From Clostridium beijerinckii (GTDB taxonomy: Bacteria > Bacillota > Clostridia > Clostridiales > Clostridiaceae): a DNA stretch of 64,000 nucleotides. The notes beneath the pieces were generated by a model. It was not told where the DNA came from and searched no databases. It saw only the letters and a list, made by a program, of their open reading frames with translations. This document shows, piece after piece, positions 55,882 through 64,000 of this stretch; within the stretch, counting starts at the first letter, position 1, and each line of letters starts with the position of its first letter. The translations under genes and the position numbers were made by a program. The stretch lies in the NCBI RefSeq assembly GCF_018223745.1, contig NZ_CP073653.1, positions 2,632,001 to 2,696,000 on the forward strand, given 5' to 3'.

Positions 55882-56523
55882 ATGGCGAAAATAACGAAAA
55901 TAGAAATTCAAAAGAGAAACAAAGAAAGAGTTAATTTATTCTTAGATGGTGAGTATGCATTTTCTATTTCAGCAGAATTGGTTTATAAAGAAAGTCTTAA
56001 AGTAAATAGTGAAATAAATCCTGAGAAATTGAGGACACTAGCAGAAAGTGAAAACTTTATGAGGTGTAAGGAATCTGCTTTGAGAATAATAGAAAAAACA
56101 TATAAAACCGAAAAAGAGGTTAGAGATAAGCTAAAGCTTAAAGAGTATGACGAATCATCTATTGACAAAGCTATTGAATTTCTTAAAGAATATAATTTTA
56201 TAAATGATGGCAATTATACAAAAATTTTTATAAAAGATAAATTACGATCAATGGGAAGTCAGAAAATAAAATATACATTGCTTCGCAAAGGAATTTGCAA
56301 AGAAATCATTGATGAGGAATTATTAAATCTAGATAAAGAAAATGAAAAAGATGTTGCATTTGATATAGCACAAAAAAAATATAATTTAATAAAGAATAAA
56401 GAGACCGATACTTATAAAATTTCAGGAAAATTATATAGGTATTTAATTTCAAAGGGATATAATACAGAGGTTACTAGTCAGGTAATCAAAAAAGTTATGG
56501 CTGTAGACGTGAATGATTTTTAA
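55882..56523 (+). CDS. recX: recombination regulator RecX
   Basis: A 213-residue helical protein that inhibits RecA filament growth. Tandem three-helix repeats are visible: ALRIIEKTYKTEKEVRDKLKLKEYDESSIDKAIEFLKEYNFINDG, then IKDKLRSMGSQKIKYTLLRKGICKEII, then a third repeat with KLYRYLISKGYNTEVTSQVI. A GTG at 55867 is in frame, but the protein naturally begins MAKITKIEIQKRNKERVNLFLDG at ATG 55882, 12 bases after AAAGGTG. Same direction as the peptidase gene, likely co-transcribed. Confidence 0.92.
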   Translation: MAKITKIEIQKRNKERVNLFLDGEYAFSISAELVYKESLKVNSEINPEKLRTLAESENFMRCKESALRIIEKTYKTEKEVRDKLKLKEYDESSIDKAIEFLKEYNFINDGNYTKIFIKDKLRSMGSQKIKYTLLRKGICKEIIDEELLNLDKENEKDVAFDIAQKKYNLIKNKETDTYKISGKLYRYLISKGYNTEVTSQVIKKVMAVDVNDF

Positions 56524-56601
56524 TAGTGTTTTTATATTTCGCTCGTTGAAATTCAAAGCACATATTTTAGATGTATTTTTAATATGCTTATGTTCTCATT
56601 T

Positions 56602-56629
56602 TTGATATAATTAGAATATACATTATAAT
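56602..56629 (+). promoter_or_regulatory. promoter of the transglutaminase-like gene
   Basis: TTGATA (56602-56607), 16-bp spacer, TATAAT (56624-56629), 32 bases before the start codon. Confidence 0.6.
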
Positions 56630-56661
56630 AGGGTGAAAATATTATTTGTGGAGGAAAAATT

Positions 56662-57381
56662 ATGAATGAAAATAAAACTATGTTAGTAGTTAATGGAATC
56701 ATCTCAGGATGTATCCAAGTAAGTATCATAATTGCACTATTAGTCTTTCCTAGTATAATATTTAATTCCACGTCAGTTCAATCATTTACAGAAAATGTTC
56801 TTAAACAAGAATATTCACCAAGTGAAAATAGCAAGATTGTAAATAGTAAATTATTTAAGAACATACAGTCAATTAAAAATGCATCATCAAAAGAAATTAT
56901 TATTTATAATGGAGTTACTATAGAAGACGGTATTAAATCAAATGAAGAAATTGATAATAAAGCGCTAAAATTAACTCAGGGCGCTAAAACTGATAGGGAA
57001 CGAGCAAAAATATTATATAGTTGGATTGGAAGTAATATAAAGTACGATAATGAAAAGGCTCAAGAAGTTTTAAGTGGAGGCGACACTGAAAAAATGCCAG
57101 AAAGCGGTGCAATTCCAGCGTTCAGTAGTAGAACGGGTATTTGTTTTGATAAGGCATGTCTTTATGTAGCGATGTCTAGAGCTGCTAATCTTAAAGTTAG
57201 GCTTTTAGGAGGCCAAGCCTATGATGGAGAACAATATGTTGGCCATGCATGGAACCAAGTTTATTTAGCGGATGAAAATAAATGGATCAATGTAGATACA
57301 ACCTTCTATGATGGAGGAAATTATTTTGATTCCAATTTATTTAATAAGCATGATGTAGAAGAAATTGCTGGTGAATGGTAA
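56662..57381 (+). CDS. membrane-anchored transglutaminase-like protein
   Basis: A 239-residue protein with an N-terminal membrane helix (about 9-34, uncleaved) and an extracellular transglutaminase/protease-like domain. The catalytic triad is intact: C161 in RTGICFDKA, H195 in GHAWNQV and D212 in NVDTTF. Bacterial members are usually peptidases or cell-wall enzymes rather than cross-linkers. GGAGG precedes the ATG. It ends 1 base before the convergent TPR gene. Confidence 0.85.
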   Translation: MNENKTMLVVNGIISGCIQVSIIIALLVFPSIIFNSTSVQSFTENVLKQEYSPSENSKIVNSKLFKNIQSIKNASSKEIIIYNGVTIEDGIKSNEEIDNKALKLTQGAKTDRERAKILYSWIGSNIKYDNEKAQEVLSGGDTEKMPESGAIPAFSSRTGICFDKACLYVAMSRAANLKVRLLGGQAYDGEQYVGHAWNQVYLADENKWINVDTTFYDGGNYFDSNLFNKHDVEEIAGEW

Positions 57382-57382
57382 A

Positions 57383-57739
57383 TTAGTTTGCTTTTTTAAA
57401 TTTTGAAATAATAAGATCTATGGCCTTTTCACAATCTTTGTCATTAGGATCTATTGACCATGCTAAATTAAAGAAACGTAAAGCTGTATTAAAGCTTTCT
57501 TTCATGACATAGCAATATCCAAGATTAAAAAAGTATTTACTTTCATGCTTAAGAGAAATTGCTTTGTTAAGCATAATTATTGCATCATCAAATTTTTTGA
57601 GTTTAATTAAACAAACTCCACAATTATAGTATGAACAAGCCGTGTTTAAATTTTCTGATGCGGACTTTTTATAAAAATCCATGGCTTTTTCGTAATCCTT
57701 CATATTGTAAAATTTGTTTCCTTCAGTAAAATAATTCAT
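57383..57739 (-). CDS. small TPR-repeat protein
   Basis: A 118-residue protein made of about three tetratricopeptide repeats: FYNMKDYEKAMDFYKKSASENLN, YNCGVCLIKLKKFDDAIIMLNKAI and FNLGYCYVMKESFNTALRFFNLAWSIDPND, each with the W/Y-G-A/Y-P rhythm. TPRs bind protein partners. GGAGG precedes the ATG. Convergent with the transglutaminase gene. Partner unknown. Confidence 0.85.
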   Translation of the reverse strand: MNYFTEGNKFYNMKDYEKAMDFYKKSASENLNTACSYYNCGVCLIKLKKFDDAIIMLNKAISLKHESKYFFNLGYCYVMKESFNTALRFFNLAWSIDPNDKDCEKAIDLIISKFKKAN

Positions 57740-57832
57740 TTGTGACCTCCAATAGCAAAATTGTAAATATTAACTTAAATTCTTTATAATTATAGACAAT
57801 ACTTTATATTAGTATACATATGGAAGTATTTA

Positions 57833-57898
57833 TTAAGGCATAATCAAAAAAATAACAGACCAGTATGCATGAGGGATTATTTTCTTTCATGTGCTTAA
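57833..57898. repeat. palindromic repeat family 2, shortened copy
   Basis: The left arm TTAAGGCATAATC then AAAAAAATAAC and right arm ATTATTTTCTTTC then ATGTGCTTAA match those of the 18854 copy, but the GC-richer interior is nearly all deleted. Confidence 0.55.
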
Positions 57899-57955
57899 GC
57901 TTTAAAATTATATAACCAATATGTACATTGAAAAAACAGAGTAGGTGAAATAAAT

Positions 57956-60900
57956 ATGATAAATTATAAAATTGGTTTAGATATAGGATCAACAACAGTA
58001 AAATTAGTGGTTCTTAATAATGAGAACATTTTAATATATAGTAAATATAAAAGACATTTTTCAGATATAAGAAGTACAATAATTGACTTAATAAAGGAAT
58101 GCTATGATGAATTAGGGAATGTTAATTGCAAAATTAATATAACAGGATCAGGAGGATTGTCAGTATCAAAATGGCTTAATCTTGGTTTTGTACAGGAAGT
58201 AATTGCATGTTCAAAAACAGTTGAAACAATTATTCCTGAGACTGACGTTGTAATAGAATTAGGCGGGGAAGATGCAAAAATTACATATTTTAGAGGTGGA
58301 ATAGAGCAACGAATGAATGGAAGTTGTGCCGGCGGTACTGGAGCTTTCATTGATCAAATGGCCATATTATTGAATACTGATGCAATGGGGTTAAACGAGT
58401 ATGCTAAAGAATATAAAGTAATATATCCTATAGCATCAAGATGTGGTGTCTTTGCGAAAACAGATGTTCAGCCATTGATAAATGAAGGCGCTAAAAAAAG
58501 CGATATAGCCGCATCGATATTTCAAGCTGTAGTTAACCAAACTATAGGAGGACTTGCATGTGGTAAGCCTATAAGAGGCAATGTTGCATTTTTAGGAGGT
58601 CCTTTATTTTTCCTTTCAGAATTAAGGGAAAGATTTATTGAAACATTGAATTTAAAGGATGACCAAATTATTGCACCAGAAAATTCTCAACTTTTTGTTG
58701 CGATGGGAGCGGCTCTATTGTCAACAAAGGAAAAATCAACATCTTTAAAAAATATAGTAGATAAAATTTCTGATATTTCTAATATAAAGGATGATACTGA
58801 ACCAAGACTTGAACCGTTATTTAAAGATAAAGAAGATTACAACAAGTTTAAAGAGAGACATGATAAAAATGTTGTAAAAAGGGGAGAGTTAAGGGAATAT
58901 AAAGGACAAGCATTTTTAGGAATAGATGCTGGTTCTACAACTACTAAAGTAGCACTTATAGGTGAGAATTCCGAGCTTTTATATTCTTACTATGGAAGCA
59001 ATGAAGGAAATCCGTTAAATAAAGTTGTAGAAATCATGAAAGATTTATATGAAAAACTTCCTGAAACAATAGAGATTGTAAACTCTTCTGTTACAGGTTA
59101 TGGAGAAGCTCTTATTAAAGCAGCACTTCATATAGATATAGGAGAAATTGAAACAATTGCACATTATAAGGCTGCAGACCATTTCTTACCAGGTGTAGAT
59201 TTTATCTTGGACATAGGCGGACAAGATATGAAGTGCATAAAGATAAAAAATGATGCAATTGATGGAATACTTTTAAATGAAGCTTGTTCATCAGGATGTG
59301 GATCTTTTATTGAGAGTTTTGCTAAGTCTCTTGATATGAAGGTAGAGGATTTCGCAAATGAAGCCTTAAAATCTAAAGCTCCAGTGGATTTAGGTTCTAG
59401 GTGCACAGTATTTATGAACTCTAGAGTTAAACAGTCTCAAAAAGAAGGAGCTGAAATTTCAGATATATCAGCTGGCCTTTCATATTCGGTTATAAAGAAT
59501 GCTTTGTTTAAAGTAATAAAGTTAAGAGATGAAAAAGACATAGGTGGAAAAGTTATAGTACAAGGTGGAACATTTTATAATGAAGCTGTACTTAGGAGTT
59601 TTGAACTTATATCAGGCCGAGAAGCAGTAAGACCAGATATCTCAGGACTAATGGGAGCATTTGGTTGTGCGCTTATTGCAAAGGAACGATATATTGAAGG
59701 AGAAAAGTCAACTTTATTACCTAGAGATGGAATAGATCAATTTGAAATGACAGCATCATTTAGAAGATGCGGAAAGTGTGGGAATAATTGTTTGCTTACT
59801 GTAAATAAATTCTCTACAGATGAGGAGTTTATTTCAGGAAATAGGTGCGAAAGAGGGCTTGGAATAGAAAAGTCTAAGGAAAACAAACTACCAAATTTAT
59901 TCGATTATAAATATAAGAGAACATTTGCCTATAAGCCTTTAAAAGAAGAAGAAGCTAAACGTGGAGTTATAGGAATTCCAAGAGTTCTTAACATGTATGA
60001 AAATTATCCGTTTTGGTTTACACTTTTAACTAACTTGGGCTTTAGCGTTAAATTATCAGCACCTTCAAGCAAGAAGATATATGAACTTGGAATTGAAACA
60101 ATTCCATCAGAGTCAGCTTGTTATCCAGCAAAATTGGCGCATGGTCATATAATGAATTTAATAAATAGAGGAATTAAAAATATATTTTATCCTTGTATAT
60201 CATATGAGAAAAAAGAGTTTATGGATGCTCAAAATCATTACAATTGTCCTATGGTAACTTCTTATCCAGAAGCGATAAAAAATAATATGGATGAATTAAA
60301 GGAAAGCAACATTAATTTCATGGAACCATTTTTATCTTTGGATAACGAAAAGGAACTTATAAAAAGAATAGTGGATGAATTCAAGGCATTTGATGTAAGC
60401 ATGCAAGAAGCTAAAATAGCAGTGGAAGAAGCAAGTAAAGAAAGAGAGAGTTTCAAAAAGGATATTCAAAAAAAAGGTGAGGAAGTTATTTCATACTTAA
60501 GAGAGAATAATAAAAAAGGAATAGTATTAAGTGGAAGACCTTACCATGTAGATCCTGAAATAAATCATGGAATACCTGATATAATAAATTCTTTCGATAT
60601 GGCTGTGTTAACAGAAGATAGTGTGTCTCATTTAGGTATATTAAAAGATAAACTTAGAGTTGTAGATCAGTGGATGTATCACTCAAGATTATACAGAGCG
60701 GCTGCTTTTGTTGCTGATGAGCCTTGTGTAGATATGATTCAGCTAAATTCCTTTGGTTGTGGATTAGATGCAGTTACTACAGATCAAGTTTCTGAAATTA
60801 TATCTTCAAAAGGAAAGATATATACAGTTTTAAAAATAGATGAAGGAAATAATTTAGGAGCTGCTAAGATTAGAATTAGATCATTAAAAGCTGCAATGGG

Positions 60901-62269
60901 CGAAAGAGAACGAAAAAATTATAAACCAGTTGAAGAACAAATAGTATACCAAAATCCAGTATTCACACCAGAGATGAGAAAAAAACATACGATTTTATGC
61001 CCTCAAATGTCTCCTATTCATTTTGACTTAATTGAGACAGCAGTGAATGCATCAGGCTATAATTTAGAAGTTTTACCATCAATGGACATGAAAGCTGTTG
61101 ATGAAGGATTGAAATATGTTAATAATGATGCTTGTTATCCATCAATTATAGTAATCGGTCAAATAATTGAAGCTTTAAAATCTGGAAAATATGATTTGAA
61201 TAATACTTCAGTTATAATATCTCAAACTGGCGGTGGTTGTAGAGCAACAAATTATATTGGATTTTTAAAGATGGCTTTAAAGCATGCTGGATTTGAACAA
61301 ATACCTGTTATATCGTTAAATGCAGTAGGGCTTGAAAAACAACCAGGTTTTAAGATTACTCCAAAATTGCTTCATAAAGCTATTATGGCATTAGTATATG
61401 GAGACTTATTCATGAGAGTATTGTATAGGACAAGGCCTTATGAAAAAGTTAAAGGATCTGCCAATGATATTTATAAGAAGTGGAATGAAAAGGTAAAATT
61501 AAATTTAGTCAATGGAAGCAAGAGAGAGTTTAATAACAACATAAAAGAAATCATTCAAGAGTTTGATGAATTACCACTACTAAATGTTAAAAAGCCTAAG
61601 GTTGGTGTTGTTGGAGAAATATTGGTTAAGTTCCATCCAACAGCAAACAATGATATTGTAGGGATTTTAGAAAATGAAGGAGCAGAAGCAGTTGTGCCAG
61701 ATCTTTTAGATTTCTTTTTCTACTCAGCATTTGACGCAGACTTTAAAGCAAAATATTTGGCAGGAAGTAAGCTTTCAAAAAATTTATGTAATATGGCTAT
61801 TTCGTATATTGAAACATACAGAAAAACTATGAAAAAACAACTAGAAAAAAGCGTTAGATTTTCTAAGCCAAAGCACATAAAAGAATTAGCAGGTATGGCA
61901 TCACCTATACTTTCTCTTGGAAACCAAACTGGAGAAGGTTGGTTTTTAACAGCAGAAATGATAGAACTTATTGAGTCTGGTACAAGTAATATAGTGTGTC
62001 TTCAACCTTTTGCATGTTTGCCTAATCATGTTACTGGAAAAGGTATGATAAAAGCACTAAAAGAAAGATATCCAAAATCAAATATAGTGGCAATAGATTA
62101 TGATCCTGGTGCCTCAAATGTAAACCAGTTAAATAGAATTAAGCTAATGTTGTCAGTTGCCTTTAAAAATTTAGGTGATGAACTTAAATATCATAAAAAA
62201 CAAAATGAAAGTATTGTGGAGCAGCAATTTCATAATGAGGCAGGTTTAACACTTGAAGACAATATTTAA
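57956..62269 (+). CDS. 2-hydroxyacyl-CoA dehydratase activase / HgdB-like fusion protein
   Basis: A 1437-residue cytoplasmic fusion. Two BadF/BcrA-type ASKHA ATPase domains come first (GLDIGSTT at 7-14 and GIDAGSTT at 322-329), each with iron-sulfur cysteines (C124, C163; C444 or C448, C483). A cysteine knot CGKCGNNC (605-612) joins them to a DUF2229-type domain (about 660-870) and a C-terminal dehydratase-subunit-like region with [14 protein letters not shown] and [13 protein letters not shown]. In known systems the activase drives one ATP-dependent electron to a dehydratase. This large form is common in Clostridia and its substrate is unknown. AGGTGA precedes the ATG. Confidence 0.88.
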   Translation: MINYKIGLDIGSTTVKLVVLNNENILIYSKYKRHFSDIRSTIIDLIKECYDELGNVNCKINITGSGGLSVSKWLNLGFVQEVIACSKTVETIIPETDVVIELGGEDAKITYFRGGIEQRMNGSCAGGTGAFIDQMAILLNTDAMGLNEYAKEYKVIYPIASRCGVFAKTDVQPLINEGAKKSDIAASIFQAVVNQTIGGLACGKPIRGNVAFLGGPLFFLSELRERFIETLNLKDDQIIAPENSQLFVAMGAALLSTKEKSTSLKNIVDKISDISNIKDDTEPRLEPLFKDKEDYNKFKERHDKNVVKRGELREYKGQAFLGIDAGSTTTKVALIGENSELLYSYYGSNEGNPLNKVVEIMKDLYEKLPETIEIVNSSVTGYGEALIKAALHIDIGEIETIAHYKAADHFLPGVDFILDIGGQDMKCIKIKNDAIDGILLNEACSSGCGSFIESFAKSLDMKVEDFANEALKSKAPVDLGSRCTVFMNSRVKQSQKEGAEISDISAGLSYSVIKNALFKVIKLRDEKDIGGKVIVQGGTFYNEAVLRSFELISGREAVRPDISGLMGAFGCALIAKERYIEGEKSTLLPRDGIDQFEMTASFRRCGKCGNNCLLTVNKFSTDEEFISGNRCERGLGIEKSKENKLPNLFDYKYKRTFAYKPLKEEEAKRGVIGIPRVLNMYENYPFWFTLLTNLGFSVKLSAPSSKKIYELGIETIPSESACYPAKLAHGHIMNLINRGIKNIFYPCISYEKKEFMDAQNHYNCPMVTSYPEAIKNNMDELKESNINFMEPFLSLDNEKELIKRIVDEFKAFDVSMQEAKIAVEEASKERESFKKDIQKKGEEVISYLRENNKKGIVLSGRPYHVDPEINHGIPDIINSFDMAVLTEDSVSHLGILKDKLRVVDQWMYHSRLYRAAAFVADEPCVDMIQLNSFGCGLDAVTTDQVSEIISSKGKIYTVLKIDEGNNLGAAKIRIRSLKAAMGERERKNYKPVEEQIVYQNPVFTPEMRKKHTILCPQMSPIHFDLIETAVNASGYNLEVLPSMDMKAVDEGLKYVNNDACYPSIIVIGQIIEALKSGKYDLNNTSVIISQTGGGCRATNYIGFLKMALKHAGFEQIPVISLNAVGLEKQPGFKITPKLLHKAIMALVYGDLFMRVLYRTRPYEKVKGSANDIYKKWNEKVKLNLVNGSKREFNNNIKEIIQEFDELPLLNVKKPKVGVVGEILVKFHPTANNDIVGILENEGAEAVVPDLLDFFFYSAFDADFKAKYLAGSKLSKNLCNMAISYIETYRKTMKKQLEKSVRFSKPKHIKELAGMASPILSLGNQTGEGWFLTAEMIELIESGTSNIVCLQPFACLPNHVTGKGMIKALKERYPKSNIVAIDYDPGASNVNQLNRIKLMLSVAFKNLGDELKYHKKQNESIVEQQFHNEAGLTLEDNI

Positions 62270-62317
62270 TTAAATTGTGTTAAATTTAATGTTTTAGTTA
62301 GCATAATCATGTATTTA

Positions 62318-62363
62318 TAATGCATAATGTACATAATTTATAATTAACGTACATTATGCATTA
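62318..62363. repeat. 15-bp perfect inverted repeat
   Basis: TAATGCATAATGTAC (62318-62332) and GTACATTATGCATTA (62349-62363) pair perfectly around a 16-base AT loop. There is no T-run, so terminator function for the fusion gene is doubtful. Confidence 0.6.
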
Positions 62364-62496
62364 AAGCTTTTGAAGGAATTTACATGTAATTGTTTTTATT
62401 ACAATTATTGTTTTATGTTAGTTTTAGTTTATATAATGGTTATTGTACAGTTTTATAGGCTATTAAAGTAATGTGCAATTTATTAGGAGGTAATCG

Positions 62497-63537
62497 ATGG
62501 ATACGCAAAGTAATCATCAAGAAAAAGAGGAAATTAAAAATAAAAAATTTAAACCGTTAGTATTCTTTTTGGGGATAATATACATAATTCTCTTTCTGTG
62601 TATAAGTACACCTCTAGTGTTATTTTTTGGACCGTATGAAAATACAAGAAAAGTATTTGTTTCAACATTACTTGGAACAAGACATGCATATCTATTAACT
62701 GATTTTATGTCTCAGGAAGAAATAAATAAAATCTTAGGAGTTAACAAAAATACAGAAGAAACGAAAGATGACAGTACCCAAAATACAGAAACAGATTTAA
62801 ATAAAGTAAAAGTTAAATATACTAGTGGAAATGAAATAACTAGATATGATATACATACGGACAGGTATAATGGATATATACTTGAAATAAAAAATCCATT
62901 AGGAGTTAAAGTTGCAATGACAAAATATTTAGGAAAAATGGGACAGAAAACCAGCGAAATGGCAGAAGAGAATAATGCTATTGCAGCTATTAATGGTGGA
63001 TCTTTTGTAGATAAATCTTCTGATGGAACGCTTTATGCAGGAACTGGGGCAGAGCCAGGAGGATTTGTTATATCAGGTGGAAAAGTTGTATATCCTAAGA
63101 GCAATGTAAATAGGACTAATGTTGAAAATGTTATAGCCTTTACTAAAGGTGGTCAGCTTATTGTGGGAGATCATACTCTTGATGAGCTTCAAAAGCTAGG
63201 AGTACAAGAAGCAATGTGTTTTAGAAGGCCTAATATTATTATAAATGGTAAGCCTCAAGTTAAAGATAAGACCTCTGATGGGCTTAACCCTAGAACTGCA
63301 GTGGGGCAAAAAGAAGATGGTACAGTTATATTTTTAGTTATTGATGGGCGAAAAATCACAGCGCCTGGAGCAAGTTTGTATGATGTTCAAGAAATAATGT
63401 TAGATAGAGGTGCAATTAATGCGGGAGCTCTTGATGGTGGTTATTCTTCTACAATGTACTATAAGGGAGAAGTGATAAATTCTCCAAATGCTTGGGATGG
63501 TGAAAGATCTGTTGCCACAGCTTTTTACGTTGAGTAA
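62497..63537 (+). CDS. membrane-anchored phosphodiester glycosidase (NAGPA) domain protein
   Basis: A 346-residue protein: short cytoplasmic tail, one membrane helix (about 24-46), a linker and an extracellular NAGPA domain. Markers are NNAIAAINGGSFVDKSSDG, GGFVISGGKVVYPKS, GLNPRTAVGQKEDGTVIFLVIDGRK and GAINAGALDGGYSSTMYYKG. Family members remove terminal sugar from phosphodiester-linked glycans and are often found with exopolysaccharide or teichoic acid metabolism. AGGAGG precedes the ATG. The next gene starts 93 bases on in the same direction. Confidence 0.88.
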   Translation: MDTQSNHQEKEEIKNKKFKPLVFFLGIIYIILFLCISTPLVLFFGPYENTRKVFVSTLLGTRHAYLLTDFMSQEEINKILGVNKNTEETKDDSTQNTETDLNKVKVKYTSGNEITRYDIHTDRYNGYILEIKNPLGVKVAMTKYLGKMGQKTSEMAEENNAIAAINGGSFVDKSSDGTLYAGTGAEPGGFVISGGKVVYPKSNVNRTNVENVIAFTKGGQLIVGDHTLDELQKLGVQEAMCFRRPNIIINGKPQVKDKTSDGLNPRTAVGQKEDGTVIFLVIDGRKITAPGASLYDVQEIMLDRGAINAGALDGGYSSTMYYKGEVINSPNAWDGERSVATAFYVE

Positions 63538-63629
63538 AATAAATTATAATAAAAATTATTATAATAAATATTACATATAACACAAAAGTAGAAGTGATTT
63601 TGAAGTATCTTTGTAGGAGAGGATAGTTA

Positions 63630-64000
63630 ATGAAAAACTTGATAAGAATAGTAGTGTGGACACTTATAGCAATAGTAATTCAACAAGGTATATTTTTATA
63701 TGTAGAAAATATATATTTATCTTCAGATGTAAAAATTCAAGCTGAAAAAGTTGAAGAAAAGGAAACTCCAAAAGATAATAAGCAAAATGAAATTAACATT
63801 AAAGATGGGGTTTCTAAAGCATCAGTATCCTCAGATGGCAGATTTGTTGCTTATATAGAAAATAGTAAACTTAAGGTATTAGATAGCAATGATAATAGTG
63901 AAAAAGAATTTCAATGTGATGATGGCGGAGATGTAGTGTTCTATAAATGGTTAACAAATGAAAACAATATAATAGTTATACAAAAAGTGCAAAAAAAAGG
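63630..64000 (+). CDS. membrane-anchored protein, 5' part only
   Basis: The first ~123 codons of a gene cut by the window end. A hydrophobic N-terminal helix (IRIVVWTLIAIVIQQGIFLY) is followed by a charged linker (EKVEEKETPKDNKQN) and the start of what looks like a beta-propeller blade (VSKASVSSDGRFVAYIEN and KLKVLDSNDN, as in TolB/DPP-type repeats). GGAGAGG precedes the ATG. Extracellular location inferred. Function not assignable from this part. Confidence 0.7.
   Translation, partial: MKNLIRIVVWTLIAIVIQQGIFLYVENIYLSSDVKIQAEKVEEKETPKDNKQNEINIKDGVSKASVSSDGRFVAYIENSKLKVLDSNDNSEKEFQCDDGGDVVFYKWLTNENNIIVIQKVQKK

Overview
The window looks like chromosome of a low-GC, anaerobic, spore-forming-type Clostridium, most like the solventogenic C. 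beijerinckii group. The evidence is the very AT-rich intergenic DNA, strong AGGAGG ribosome sites with occasional TTG/GTG starts, and a block read as xylFII-lytS-yesN-xylFGH-xylA-xylB-xylR-tal-tkt, an arrangement reported in C. beijerinckii. The species call is inference. I saw no rRNA, tRNA, CRISPR array or complete transposase gene.

Region by region. 1-3.0 kb: an auxin-efflux-type transporter, exonuclease III and a YesL-like DUF624 membrane protein. 3.2-15 kb: an arabino-oligosaccharide cluster with an ABC importer (binding protein plus two permeases, no ATPase), GH51 alpha-L-arabinofuranosidase, an ArsR-headed regulator, an AraC regulator, GH127 beta-L-arabinofuranosidase, AraM-type glycerol-1-phosphate dehydrogenase and AraL-type phosphatase. 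It parallels Bacillus araLMNPQ-abfA, but araA, araB and araD are not here. 15.2-21.6 kb: small housekeeping and stress genes (CoA Nudix hydrolase, rpiA, GNAT, an AAA ATPase, a carboxymuconolactone-decarboxylase protein facing its MerR regulator, an HXXEE protein, Lrp, a cysteine hydrolase). 22-38.8 kb: the xylose regulon, from membrane sensor complex to importer, isomerase, kinase, ROK repressor, transaldolase and transketolase. 39-41.5 kb: a DUF4867 cupin-like protein with a fucose-isomerase-family enzyme. 42.5-51.7 kb: a GntR regulator, a polar amino-acid ABC importer with two near-duplicate binding proteins, asparaginase, phosphoesterase, dipeptidase and an SDR (probably the EF-P reductase YmfI). 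51.7-64 kb: an OmpR/histidine-kinase pair, an M16 peptidase, recX, a transglutaminase, a TPR protein, a 1437-residue dehydratase-activase fusion, a phosphodiester-glycosidase-type protein and the start of a membrane-anchored protein cut by the window end.

How the genes fit together. Xylose is sensed outside the cell by XylFII-LytS, relayed by YesN to xylFGH, imported, isomerised, phosphorylated and passed to the pentose-phosphate enzymes rpiA, tal and tkt. Three promoters (xylFII, xylA, xylB) carry the same inverted-repeat box at the same distance from the -10, a likely XylR operator.

The most unusual signal is non-coding. A dispersed family of roughly 220-nt imperfect palindromes (called HA here) lies just downstream of gene ends, always in the same orientation, with compensatory base changes between copies. 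Two copies belong to larger composite elements that share terminal inverted repeats and a second, indel-free 321-nt structured module (HB). A second palindromic repeat family and a third GTGAATT-rich repeat are also present.
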